This document shows, one piece after another, positions 34,811-42,958 of a stretch of 64,000 nucleotides of DNA. The stretch is from assembly GCA_963836005.1 (NCBI GenBank), contig CAWIHS010000001.1, forward strand, positions 62,001-126,000. The letters run 5' to 3'. The translations under genes and the position numbers were made by a program. Position 1 is the first letter of the stretch. Every line of letters begins with the position of its first letter. The DNA comes from CAWIHS01 sp963836005 (lineage in GTDB: Bacteria > Pseudomonadota > Gammaproteobacteria > GRL18). The notes under the pieces are model-generated. The model did no database searches and was not told where the DNA came from. It saw only the letters and a list, made by a program, of their open reading frames with translations.

Positions 34811-35018
34811 TCAGCCGGGCCAGCTATCAAAATCAATGCCGTTAACGGTGTTTTTAATATTAAGTCCAGTTCAATATCACCTTCAATGAGTAGACGACGC
34901 TGAAAGACAAGCGTATCGGGATCTTCACTGCGACTGGCAAGTAACATAAAATCTCGCATCATCACTAACGTTCTCATCGGCATTCTTTACCAGCCGGCCA
35001 GGCGTCGACTTGCCATTC
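34811..35018 (-). pseudogene. Remnant of a UbiT-like (SCP2 sterol-carrier) gene
   Basis: On the minus strand, about 34840-34967 reads RDFMLLASRSEDPDTLVFQRR then LLIEGDIELDLILK, characteristic of UbiT/YhbT SCP2 proteins. It continues after a frameshift as KNTVNGIDFDSWPG with a stop at 34811. Upstream the frame is again broken (GRLVKNADENVS in another frame). UbiT serves oxygen-independent ubiquinone synthesis with UbiU and UbiV, which are not seen here. The 5' part is missing, so the gene is dead in this copy. Confidence 0.65.
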
Positions 35019-35039
35019 TTTCTGATCAGCTAAAAGTTC

Positions 35040-35345
35040 GGTCGAATATTGATTTGTTCAGACAGCAATCTACGAGGCAATAAATCACCCAGTTTTTACC
35101 GCAAATGAGAAGGAAGGTTCAGGCATAGTCTTAACCAGTTTCGGTTTGCAGGCCTTAATTTTAATGTTCAAAATCTGCCCAAAGCGAAACAGGTTACAGC
35201 CTGGACGGCAGTTGATCTGGAGGTAAAACATGATAACGGTAATTGGTTTGGTGAATCGGGGATGTTACAAGAGGGTAAGGTGAAAAACAGTCAAAACTGA
35301 GAAAAATCACTGTACTATTAACCTGGCAATAAAATAATTCTTCCT
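35040..35345. other. Intergenic stretch with a short unassigned reading frame
   Basis: Between the UbiT-like remnant and the UPF0045 gene an open stretch (about 35108-35300, plus strand) reads ...FRFAGLNFNVQNLPKAKQV then TAWTAVDLEVKHDNGNWFGE. It has no start codon or ribosome site. It looks like the end of a decayed gene, and I cannot assign it. Confidence 0.3.
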
Positions 35346-35431
35346 AAAGTATGCTTCTTATCGCCCGAACAGTGGACTGGAAGCGGGGTTATTTATATGA
35401 TAAACAGTTAAGACCACAGGAGAATATTAAC

Positions 35432-35710
35432 ATGAAAGCTACCGCAGAATTACAAGTAATACCCATGGGTGAGGGCGTCTCTGTCAGAGCTGAAATAACC
35501 CGGGTTGTTGCATGGCTCAAGACACAGGACTTTATCATCCAGACACATGCCTCAGGTACCAATATTGAAGGAGAGCTTAATGACATACTTTTTGCCGTTG
35601 AACACATCCACAAACTCTTACATGATCATGGCTGCGTGCGTCTATTGAGTTATCTCAAACTGGAGACCCGAACGGATAAAACGCCGACGCTCGAAGGCAA
35701 ACGGCTTTAA
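35432..35710 (+). CDS. MTH1187/UPF0045 (thiamine-binding-like) family protein
   Basis: A 92-residue cytoplasmic protein. Family features are the opening TAELQVIPMGEGVSVRAEI, then THASGTNIEGELNDILFAVEHIHKLLHDHG and the ending LKLETRTDK. UPF0045 proteins have a ferredoxin-like fold related to the YkoF thiamine/HMP-binding domain and form tetramers. Ligand and role are not settled. ATG 35432 has GGAGA 9 bases upstream; the longer in-frame start at 35351 is unlikely. It is followed 25 bp later by the DUF2452 gene, possibly in one transcript. Confidence 0.8.
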   Translation: MKATAELQVIPMGEGVSVRAEITRVVAWLKTQDFIIQTHASGTNIEGELNDILFAVEHIHKLLHDHGCVRLLSYLKLETRTDKTPTLEGKRL

Positions 35711-35735
35711 ATTCATCGATCGCTTTCCAAGCTAA

Positions 35736-36296
35736 ATGAAGAAAACGCATCCCAATCCACAGGGTAAGGGACTGGTTCCAGTTCTCGACAGCCTGAAGCT
35801 GAGCCGTTCACTGAGGCCGCCTGCTGCAAAACCGCTTTCTCGGATCAGCAGTGAACTGTTTACCTCCTTATTTGTGCTGCATAGCCAGTTTCAATTTAAA
35901 CCTGTAGTAGGCCAGCCTTACTGGCTATACAGGTGCAATAAAAAGTACAGATTGTCTTTGATTTCACCGCAGGAATGGAAAGATTCGTCTTTTGGTGTTT
36001 ATATCGGTGAATGTGTACTGCAGGATGATATTACCTGGAGCTTAAAACTGGATGAAGATGCTGTCAGCGACTCCCGCTTAATGGCTGATATAAAACGCAG
36101 GCGTGAGGCATTTGAACAAACGTTAACAATGGCGAAAAGCATCGAGACTGCCTTACCCTATTATCTGCCATCGTTGCCATTTCATCAGCGGGTGTTTGCT
36201 GCCGCTCTGGCCAGTTCACTGCAAGGCACCCTGGTTAAAAGCGGTATGCAGGGGCTGAGTTATCATCAGGCGAAGCGATTACAGATAAAAAGTTGA
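35736..36296 (+). CDS. DUF2452 family protein
   Basis: A 186-residue soluble protein with the family's opening NPQGKGLVPVLDSL and the YRLSLISPQEW segment. Its C-terminus has SLPFHQRVFAAALASSLQGTLVKSG. DUF2452 proteins are found in gammaproteobacteria without known function. No signal peptide or TM helix is present. It sits between the UPF0045 gene and putP; spacing (25 bp and 53 bp) allows co-transcription, but no functional link is evident. Confidence 0.7.
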   Translation: MKKTHPNPQGKGLVPVLDSLKLSRSLRPPAAKPLSRISSELFTSLFVLHSQFQFKPVVGQPYWLYRCNKKYRLSLISPQEWKDSSFGVYIGECVLQDDITWSLKLDEDAVSDSRLMADIKRRREAFEQTLTMAKSIETALPYYLPSLPFHQRVFAAALASSLQGTLVKSGMQGLSYHQAKRLQIKS

Positions 36297-36349
36297 TTAT
36301 AATAGCCATTTATCCTTTTGAACTATAACCAGACAGGTCGACCGCAAGT

Positions 36350-37816
36350 ATGCCGATTGCAACCATTATTACATTTTTCCTCTATATCATCGTCATGCTG
36401 GGCATCGGGTTTTATTTTTACTACAGAACCAATAATCTGAGTGACTATGTGTTGGGGGGACGTAAATTATCACCCGCAGTCGCCGCGCTCAGCGCCGGGG
36501 CCAGCGATATGAGCGGCTGGCTGATGCTGGGATTACCGGGGGCAATTTACCTCAGTGGCCTGAATCAGATCTGGATTGGCCTTGGTCTGACTCTGGGGGC
36601 CTATATCAACTGGCTATTCGTTGCCGGCAGGCTCAGGGTGTTTACAGCCCGGCTGGATAATGCGATCACTATTCCTGACTATCTCAGCCGTCGTTTTAAT
36701 GACTCCAGCGGTTTGATTAGACTGGTATCAGCACTCATTATTCTCATTTTCTTCACTTTGTACATTGCCTCTGGACTGGTCGCCGGAGCAGTACTATTTG
36801 AAAATGCTTTTGGCATGTCCTATGAAACTGCATTATTTTTAGGCAGTGCGGTTATTGTCGCTTATACTTTTTTAGGCGGTTTTAATGCGGTGAGCTGGAC
36901 GGATTTTATTCAGGGCTTGCTGATGCTTTGCGCATTGTTAATGGTGCCCCTGCTAGTAATATATCAACTGGGAGGCTGGGGCAGTACGATGACACTTATT
37001 GAAAACAAGCAGGCCTGGTATCTGGATCCATTTCACGAGATGAATACGCTGGCGATTTTTTCATTGCTGACCTGGGGACTGGGCTATTTTGGTCAACCGC
37101 ATATACTGGCCCGTTTTATGTCGATTAAACATGTTAGCGCTGTACCCGTAGCTCGGCGAATAAATATTACCTGGATGATACTGGCATTACTGGGCGCTTT
37201 ATTAACTGGATTTGTGGGGATTGCCTATTTTAACTCACCGCTGGACAACCCTGAAACGGTGTTTATTGTTTTTACCCAGACCCTGTTTAATCCCTGGATA
37301 GCCGGTGTTTTACTGGCAGCCATACTAGCAGCGATTATGAGTACCATTGATTCACAGATCCTGGTGTGTTCATCGACTTTGACGGAAGATCTGTATTATA
37401 GTTTTATCAAAAAGGATGCTTCTCAGACCGAACTGGTCTGGGTGGGGCGCGGCACCGTGATCCTGGTAGCGATTGTTTCAATAATAATGGCCATGAACCC
37501 GGAGAACTCTATCCTGGATCTGGTTGCCTATGCCTGGGCCGGCTTTGGCGCGGCTTTTGGACCGGTGATCCTGTTCTCGCTGTTTTCCAGAAACATGACT
37601 GCAGCAGCAGCTTTGGCAGGCATGATCACAGGAGCTGCAAGCGTATTGATATGGAAGTCATTAGCAGGAGGGGTGTTTGATCTGTATGAGTTGCTGCCAG
37701 GTTTTTTACTCGCCTCAGTTACAATCTCTATCATCATCAGGTTCAGCAGCGCACCTGTCACTCTGGTAGAACAGTTCAGACAATGCGAACAGTTCTACCG
37801 GGGAATAAAAAACTAA
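36350..37816 (+). CDS. putP: Sodium/proline symporter PutP (SSS family)
   Basis: A 13-TM sodium:solute symporter of 488 residues that imports proline with Na+ as nutrient or osmoprotectant. Signatures seen are the N-terminal DYVLGGRKLSPAVAALSAGASDMSGW, GLTLGAYINWLFVAGRLRVFT, DFIQGLLMLCALLMVPL, LGYFGQPHILARFMSI and AAIMSTIDSQILVCSSTLTEDL. All match PutP rather than other SSS members (PanF, acetate permease ActP). No putA (proline dehydrogenase) is adjacent. Its end overlaps an open extension of the next gene, but the preferred start of that gene lies 41 bp downstream. Confidence 0.92.
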   Translation: MPIATIITFFLYIIVMLGIGFYFYYRTNNLSDYVLGGRKLSPAVAALSAGASDMSGWLMLGLPGAIYLSGLNQIWIGLGLTLGAYINWLFVAGRLRVFTARLDNAITIPDYLSRRFNDSSGLIRLVSALIILIFFTLYIASGLVAGAVLFENAFGMSYETALFLGSAVIVAYTFLGGFNAVSWTDFIQGLLMLCALLMVPLLVIYQLGGWGSTMTLIENKQAWYLDPFHEMNTLAIFSLLTWGLGYFGQPHILARFMSIKHVSAVPVARRINITWMILALLGALLTGFVGIAYFNSPLDNPETVFIVFTQTLFNPWIAGVLLAAILAAIMSTIDSQILVCSSTLTEDLYYSFIKKDASQTELVWVGRGTVILVAIVSIIMAMNPENSILDLVAYAWAGFGAAFGPVILFSLFSRNMTAAAALAGMITGAASVLIWKSLAGGVFDLYELLPGFLLASVTISIIIRFSSAPVTLVEQFRQCEQFYRGIKN

Positions 37817-37857
37817 ATCGATCATGTTTTGGACACCTGCAAGTATCGAAATTTTAT

Positions 37858-38319
37858 ATGGATTTTTATAGCGCATTTAAAGCGGTGATTGAGGCCGGCA
37901 AAGCGGGTATGACACTGCGTACTTTAATCAAAGATCGTAGCGGACATAAGCGAAAAGTTCTTCTTGAACTGCAGGAGAATGTTGATCTCATTAATTTAGC
38001 CAAAGTAAAAGCTTTCGACATTGATAAGGTGATAAAAAAACTGCAAAGAAAAAATTACCTTGCCGGCGTTGAAGCTGATTTCGATTTTAATTCATTAAAA
38101 CGCAGCGTATTACTGGAGAAGAGTATTAAGGATGTGCCTCAATTTAAAAAATATATCGGCTGGTCCACCGAGCGTTTATTTATCAATATTTATCGAAAAG
38201 TAAAACAGCTACAGGACATTGTTGAGATGGACAGTGAAAATAAAAATATCAACAAAAAGGCCCGACTGGAAAATATTTATCGTATGATGCTGCTGATGAT
38301 CAATCATTTGAAGTCCTGA
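37858..38319 (+). CDS. Conserved-looking helical protein of unknown function (153 aa)
   Basis: I do not recognise a family. The protein is soluble, Lys-rich and largely helical (FYSAFKAVIEAGKAGMTLRTL, KKLQRKNYLAGVEADFDF, STERLFINIYRKVKQLQDIVE), with no Cys cluster or TM helix. ATG 37858 is favoured; an in-frame ATG at 37783 would overlap putP and add 25 odd residues. It ends 15 bp before the DUF815 ATPase gene, suggesting one operon and perhaps a substrate or partner relation with that ATPase. Confidence 0.6.
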   Translation: MDFYSAFKAVIEAGKAGMTLRTLIKDRSGHKRKVLLELQENVDLINLAKVKAFDIDKVIKKLQRKNYLAGVEADFDFNSLKRSVLLEKSIKDVPQFKKYIGWSTERLFINIYRKVKQLQDIVEMDSENKNINKKARLENIYRMMLLMINHLKS

Positions 38320-38334
38320 GAGGTGCTCAATTTT

Positions 38335-39102
38335 ATGACTATCGACTGGAATAAGACCTATGCCGCTATCTATCGCTCTAAAACAGATACTCTACGACCT
38401 GTATACAGCATCGATCCCATCGATCTTAATACACTGGTTGGAATCGAGCAGCAGAAACAGGCGTTAATCGAGAATACCGAGCGTTTTTTATCTGCTCAAC
38501 TGGCCAATAATGCGTTGTTATGGGGGGCCAGGGGAACTGGAAAATCATCACTGATCAAAGCAATATTTAATCAGTACAGATTACAGGGACTGCGGCTTAT
38601 CGAATTTTTTAAGGATGATCTATATCATCTGCCAGAGATTGTTGATGTGATCAGAGAATTACCTCAGCGATTTATTATTTATTGTGATGATTTTTCGTTT
38701 GAAAGCAATGATAATACCTTCGTGGCATTGAAGACCATACTGGAAGGGTCAGTAGAGCAGGCGCCTGAAAATGTATTAATGTATGCTACGTCAAATCGAC
38801 GACATTTAATTCCTGAACAGATGCAGGACAACCTGAACACTAAAGTGACAACTGACGAACTGCATTATGCGGATGGCGTTGAAGAAAAGTTATCTCTGGC
38901 TGATCGTTTTGGTCTTTGGTTATCTTTTTATCAGGGTAACCTGCAGGACTATTTCAGCATCGTAGACAGCTACTTTGTTAATTATGACGGAAATAGGGAA
39001 GCGCTACATGAAGCGGCCAGACAATTTTCCATGCTGCGGGGCGGCACCCGCAGCGGCAGAACTGCCAGGCAGTTTTACAACTACTATTCAGGGCAACGCT
39101 AA
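38335..39102 (+). CDS. DUF815-family AAA ATPase
   Basis: A P-loop ATPase of 255 residues. Visible are the N-terminal family segment VYSIDPIDLNTLVGIEQQK, Walker A GARGTGKSSL, Walker B FIIYCDDFSFE, a sensor-1-like YATSNRRHL, and a C-terminal sensor-2-like region with SLADRFGLWLSFY. DUF815 proteins are related to AAA chaperone ATPases; their cellular role is unknown. ATG 38335 with GAGAGG 12 bases upstream is chosen over GTG 38323. A short helical protein gene precedes it. Confidence 0.85.
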   Translation: MTIDWNKTYAAIYRSKTDTLRPVYSIDPIDLNTLVGIEQQKQALIENTERFLSAQLANNALLWGARGTGKSSLIKAIFNQYRLQGLRLIEFFKDDLYHLPEIVDVIRELPQRFIIYCDDFSFESNDNTFVALKTILEGSVEQAPENVLMYATSNRRHLIPEQMQDNLNTKVTTDELHYADGVEEKLSLADRFGLWLSFYQGNLQDYFSIVDSYFVNYDGNREALHEAARQFSMLRGGTRSGRTARQFYNYYSGQR

Positions 39103-39159
39103 ATTTTTTGAAACTACTCAGTGTCTTTAAAAATAGTCACGGCCATTTTTATAACCATG

Positions 39160-39474
39160 ATGAAACTGATCTACACTAATCAGGACCGTTTTATGGTCTG
39201 GGGAGTAAAAAACACTTTGCAACTGGCGGGCTATGCATGTCATATCCGCAATGAATACGCTGCTGGCGGAGCAGGGGATATTGCACCCATTGAAACCTGG
39301 CCAGAAGTCTGGCTTGACAATGATGCCCAATTTGCTGATGCAAAGCATTATCTGGAAAAAAATATACTGCAAAAAAATGTTACTGAGCCAGACTGGATTT
39401 GCAGTTCATGCGGTGAGAGCAATGGTGCAGCATTTGATTTTTGCTGGAACTGCAGTAATGAAAATAAGTGCTGA
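39160..39474 (+). CDS. DUF2007-type protein with C-terminal zinc ribbon
   Basis: A 104-residue soluble protein. The first 65 residues (MKLIYTNQDRFMVWGVKNTLQ, GYACHIRNEYAAGGAGDIAP, WPEVWLDNDAQFADA) match the small DUF2007 signal-transducer-like fold. The C-terminus adds a zinc ribbon with two CxxC pairs (ICSSCGESN, FCWNCSNENKC). An ATG one codon earlier (39157) is equally possible. It follows the DUF815 gene by 57 bp. Function unknown. Confidence 0.72.
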   Translation: MKLIYTNQDRFMVWGVKNTLQLAGYACHIRNEYAAGGAGDIAPIETWPEVWLDNDAQFADAKHYLEKNILQKNVTEPDWICSSCGESNGAAFDFCWNCSNENKC

Positions 39475-39502
39475 AAATAAATCAGGCTCACTTTAATAAA
39501 TC

Positions 39503-39775
39503 ATGAAAGGCTTAACCCTGTGGCAGCCATGGGCGTCACTCACAGGTCAAGGTAATTATCATGAAACACGCTCATGGGCAACTCAATATCGCGGTCCTAT
39601 TGCGATTCACGCGGCTTTGAAAAAACCTCACAGGCATGATTTTTCACCACGCACACTGCAGGTGATCGATCACATGCTCGGTGATTCATGGCGATCAACT
39701 TTACCCCTGGGGGCTATCCTTGCATTGGCCCAGCTGACTGATTGCAGCTCTACAGATCATTGGGTATCATTGTAA
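39503..39775 (+). pseudogene. ASCH-domain protein, C-terminally truncated
   Basis: The first 80 residues are a clean ASCH domain N-terminus: MKGLTLWQPWASLTGQGNYH, ETRSWATQYRGPIAIHAALKK, LGAILALAQLTDC. The frame then ends abruptly at residue 90 (STDHWVSL) about where the domain's second half should start. The DNA beyond 39800 encodes an unrelated fragment. A deletion or recombination junction probably removed the rest. ASCH proteins bind RNA or nucleotides; this one is unlikely to fold fully. Confidence 0.65.
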
Positions 39776-39811
39776 ATGCGGGTCTAGATTCCAATAGACC
39801 CAACTTATCCT

Positions 39812-40047
39812 ATTGATCTGCCGTTGGGGCAGGTGCTTTGGGTTTTAAGCAGTATTCGGGAGATGCCAGTCAATCTGGCACTACTGCATAGTCTGCATGA
39901 ATATGGTTATAAAAAAAGGTCGCAGTAACGGCGCATTCAATCTCTAATGCTGAAGAATTGAAGCTAGCGGGTGCTGATCAGGTGCTGATACCCTATGCCG
40001 ATGCTGCTACAGAGGCTGTTGATATCCTGTTTAGCAAAAGTAGGTAA
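39812..40047 (+). pseudogene. Fragment of a K+-transport RCK/TrkA-N domain with a frameshift
   Basis: From 39812 the frame reads IDLPLGQVLWVLSSIREMPV then NLALLHSLHEYGYKK and hits a stop at 39926 after a run of seven A. The shifted frame resumes at 39925 as VTAHSISNAEELKLAGADQV then LIPYADAATEAVDILFSKSR, stop at 40045. This is the end of an RCK (TrkA-N) domain of a potassium efflux or channel protein (KefB/KefC-like). The transporter part is missing. Confidence 0.7.
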
Positions 40048-40061
40048 TTGATGAAGGTATT

Positions 40062-40196
40062 ATGAAACGATTTAAGAATATTCTACTGGTTTGTAACTTT
40101 CATGTGAATCAGCAGATGACTGTGGCTCGGGCCATTCCACTGGTGTTAACTAGTCATGGATTGGATTCACTGAAAAAATCAATTAATTGCTTCTGA
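40062..40196 (+). pseudogene. N-terminal fragment of a universal stress protein gene
   Basis: It starts ATG AAA CGA with MKRFKNILLVCNFHVNQQMT, then ARAIPLVLTSHGLDSLKKS and an early stop after 44 residues. The opening matches the UspA-like family MKRFKNILLV pattern. A C-terminal fragment of the same kind of gene lies at 42727-42825. Confidence 0.6.
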
Positions 40197-40354
40197 ATAA
40201 TGTCAGATACGTTCTATAATTTGTTTTAATGTTCGAATAATTCGAACTAAATATAATGGATATTCGAGTTATATTACATTCATACTTATTGTATTATCAG
40301 TGTCATTTCACCAGATTTAAATATTCTAAACATTTATATAAAACGGACAAAATA

Positions 40355-41239
40355 ATGAAACGAATTCTATTATTTATAATGACCAATATTGCTATTATGG
40401 TGGTGTTGAGTATTACTTTGAGAATATTGGGCGTTGACAGCATATTAGCTGAGAATGGTTCAGACCTCAATATACAGGCATTGGTTATACTGTCAGGAGT
40501 TATTGGTTTTGGTGGTTCATTCATTTCATTGCTGATTTCTAAATGGATGGCAAAACGCATGACGGGTGCGGTAGTGATTACCAATCCAACCACCAATATT
40601 GAGAAATGGTTGGTGAGCACTGTTGAAAAACAGGCAAAAATTGTCGGCATAAAAATGCCGGAAGTGGCCATTTTCCCATCGCCTGCGATGAATGCTTTTG
40701 CAACCGGCGCATCCAAAAACAATGCATTAATGGCTGTGTCTCAAGGTTTGCTGGATAATATGTCACAAGGGGAAATTAAAGCAGTCATTGGACATGAAAT
40801 GAGCCATATAGCCAATGGAGATATGGTTACATTAGCATTAATTCAGGGCGTAGTGAATACCTTTGTGGTGTTTTTATCACGGATTGTGGGGCATGTTGTC
40901 GACCGTGTGATTTTAAAAAATGAGCAAGGTCATGGTATTGGTTATTTTGTGACTGTAATGGTAGCCCAGGTTGTTTTATCCATTCTTGCTTCAACCATTG
41001 TGATGTATTTTTCAAGAAAACGAGAGTTTATTGCCGATACCGGCGGTGCTGACTTGGCTGGACATCAAAATATGATTAATGCACTTAAACGTCTTGGTCA
41101 GGTAGAACCGGAAGCATTGCCAGAACAAATGGCTGCCTTTGGCATAAACGACAAAGGCGCGATTATGGCACTGTTTTCATCGCATCCACCCATCGAAGCA
41201 AGGATATCTGCTCTGGAAGAGCGGGCTAGAGGGTTATGA
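40355..41239 (+). CDS. htpX: Membrane zinc protease HtpX
   Basis: An M48 metalloprotease of the inner membrane that degrades damaged membrane proteins alongside FtsH. It has two N-terminal TM helices (ILLFIMTNIAIMVVLSITL, IQALVILSGVIGFGGSFIS), the zinc site HEMSH (147-151), a downstream Glu in KREFIADTGGADLAG, and two further hydrophobic segments. Length 294 matches E. coli HtpX (293). ATG 40355 is chosen; the in-frame start at 40256 would add 33 residues not found in the family. It lies intact within a stretch of gene remnants. Confidence 0.94.
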   Translation: MKRILLFIMTNIAIMVVLSITLRILGVDSILAENGSDLNIQALVILSGVIGFGGSFISLLISKWMAKRMTGAVVITNPTTNIEKWLVSTVEKQAKIVGIKMPEVAIFPSPAMNAFATGASKNNALMAVSQGLLDNMSQGEIKAVIGHEMSHIANGDMVTLALIQGVVNTFVVFLSRIVGHVVDRVILKNEQGHGIGYFVTVMVAQVVLSILASTIVMYFSRKREFIADTGGADLAGHQNMINALKRLGQVEPEALPEQMAAFGINDKGAIMALFSSHPPIEARISALEERARGL

Positions 41240-41677
41240 GATTTTCATAAATGATAATGAAGCTGAATAAAGTCTATTACATTAAAGAGAAACATGAGAA
41301 TTTCAGTTAAGCAATTAAAACAGTATCCCTGAATGCTTCGACCTTTTTCTGGAACCAGAAAAAATACGGTGTGGTGTTACAACCTGGTTTAGTATGGGGA
41401 TGAGTACCTGAGCTTTTTGCGGCAGTGGCAGTGCTCTATGGTGTTCTGGACAGAAAAAAGTTCACCCTTTTGCTCATGTAGAATTAAACCAAAGATGATA
41501 TTCCTCTGAACTCATAGGGCTGTGGATTCAATTCATACTATGCTTCGCGACAAATTAAATACTCGAAAATATCGATTAATTAATTCTAAATATACGAATT
41601 TATTTAAACCATAGTTCTCTGTAAAATATAAAACATGTAATAGTATTTTATACCAGGTTCAACAGGAGATGATAATT
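41240..41677. other. 438-bp intergenic region with decayed coding traces
   Basis: No gene can be supported. Short translated pieces such as CFDLFLEPEKIRCGVTTWFS (from about 41336) and ELFAAVAVLYGVLDRKKFT (from about 41408), in different frames, suggest remains of one or more genes. I cannot assign them. Confidence 0.35.
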
Positions 41678-42355
41678 ATGGTTGATGTGAATAAACTTTT
41701 AGGCCAGTTTATGGATAGTGGCGCAGCTAGTGGTTTTGCAGGTGGCATGGCGGGTGGATTGGCCAGTAGTCTGCTGGCCAGTAAATCGGGACGAAAAATG
41801 GGTAAAAGTGCACTTAAGCTTGGCGGCATGGCCGCAGTAGGTGCACTTGCCTATACGGCTTATCAGCGCTTTACTAATACCGATAATACTGATGCCACAC
41901 CAGCTACATCCGCCAATCATAAAAGTATGTCAAAACTCTTACTTGCACCCTCTGGCTCTGCATTTCTGCCTGAGGAAAGTGATCACAGTGCTAATGAGTT
42001 ACTGGGCTTGACACTGGTTCGGGCGATGATTGCTGTAGCACGTGCAGATGGGCGTCTGGATGCTCAGGAAAGTCAGATTATATTTCAAAAAATTAACTCA
42101 CTGGGATTGGACAGTGAAAGCCAGAACCTTCTGGTGCAAGAAATGGGGCATCCTGTTGATGTCGATGCCATTGTGAACAGCGCCAGCAGTCCTGAAATTG
42201 CGGCAGAAATTTATATTGCTTCATTGCTTGCTGTTGATGTTGATAATGCCGCTGAAAAAGCCTATCTGGCCATGTTGTCGGCACGACTGCAGTTACCTCC
42301 AGGATTAGTTACAGAACTTGAGAATCAGGTAGAAGTTCAAAAGGTATTCGCCTAA
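41678..42355 (+). CDS. DUF533 / TerB-like tellurite-resistance-domain protein (YebE family)
   Basis: ATG 41678 follows AGGAG by 9 bases. The N-terminal third is Gly/Ala-rich with a membrane-compatible stretch (GFAGGMAGGLASSLLAS, GGMAAVGALAYTAYQRF). The C-terminal domain (about 105-220) is helical and TerB-like: LTLVRAMIAVARADGRLDAQ then ESQIIF, and IYIASLLAVDVDNAAEKAYLAML. This layout is that of E. coli YebE, whose gene responds to envelope stress. The Asp/Glu pattern is compatible with metal binding. Function is not known. Confidence 0.82.
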   Translation: MVDVNKLLGQFMDSGAASGFAGGMAGGLASSLLASKSGRKMGKSALKLGGMAAVGALAYTAYQRFTNTDNTDATPATSANHKSMSKLLLAPSGSAFLPEESDHSANELLGLTLVRAMIAVARADGRLDAQESQIIFQKINSLGLDSESQNLLVQEMGHPVDVDAIVNSASSPEIAAEIYIASLLAVDVDNAAEKAYLAMLSARLQLPPGLVTELENQVEVQKVFA

Positions 42356-42397
42356 TAGTCACTATACCTCGGTGCTAATCTTGACTTGATAAATAAT

Positions 42398-42711
42398 ATG
42401 GCAAAAATAAAATTTAAAAGATCTTCCGAGGCTGTTATAGCGAATCTGAATGAATCTATCCCCCTTATTTTACCCATTATTGGTTTTATTGAGTACCCAT
42501 ATGACAGCGGCGAGTGCTACATTGTAGATTATTACCAGTCTTTTTACATTCCGTTATTAGTGATAATTTCTTTGCCTCTGGCTATTGGACATTAGCTTTT
42601 CTGTCGCTTCAATGGGTGGGTCATCTTTGGCTGGTATCAATCAATTCAGCGTTGTTTGCGGTTTTTGCTGTACCATTGTTATATCATTTGTTGGGCAAAA
42701 AGATCGATTAA
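42398..42711 (+). pseudogene. Frameshifted small membrane-protein gene, unassigned
   Basis: The first frame (ATG 42398) reads MAKIKFKRSSEAV to FYIPLLVIISLPLAIGH and stops at 42593-42595. The +1 frame continues naturally as GYWTLAFLSLQWVGHLWLVS then ALFAVFAVPLLYHLLGKKID, ending 42711. Joined, they would give a protein of about 105 residues with two or three TM helices. I do not recognise the family. Confidence 0.5.
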
Positions 42712-42726
42712 ATACAAGAAGAGTAA

Positions 42727-42825
42727 ATTGGTAATACCGCAGAAAAAGTGTTGCGTGAAGTCAATTGTTCTGTACTGACCATCAAACCTGATGATTTTGT
42801 CACGCCTGTGACATTGGAAGAGTGA
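42727..42825 (+). pseudogene. C-terminal fragment of a universal stress protein gene
   Basis: IGNTAEKVLREVNCSVLTIK then PDDFVTPVTLEE and stop. This is the typical C-terminal end of UspA-like proteins (GNTAEKVL...CSVLTVKP.GF). There is no start codon upstream. It matches the kind of gene whose 5' end is at 40062-40196, although the two fragments need not come from one gene. Confidence 0.75.
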
Positions 42826-42958
42826 AAATGAATGACACAAACGAGCCTCTGGTTGAAAAACTGCAGATTAGTATTAATGAGCCTGGATAGTGTGAATGCT
42901 TCGTCAGACACTGCACAGACTATTATAATAGTTCCCGTCAAACAGGAGTAACATCATA

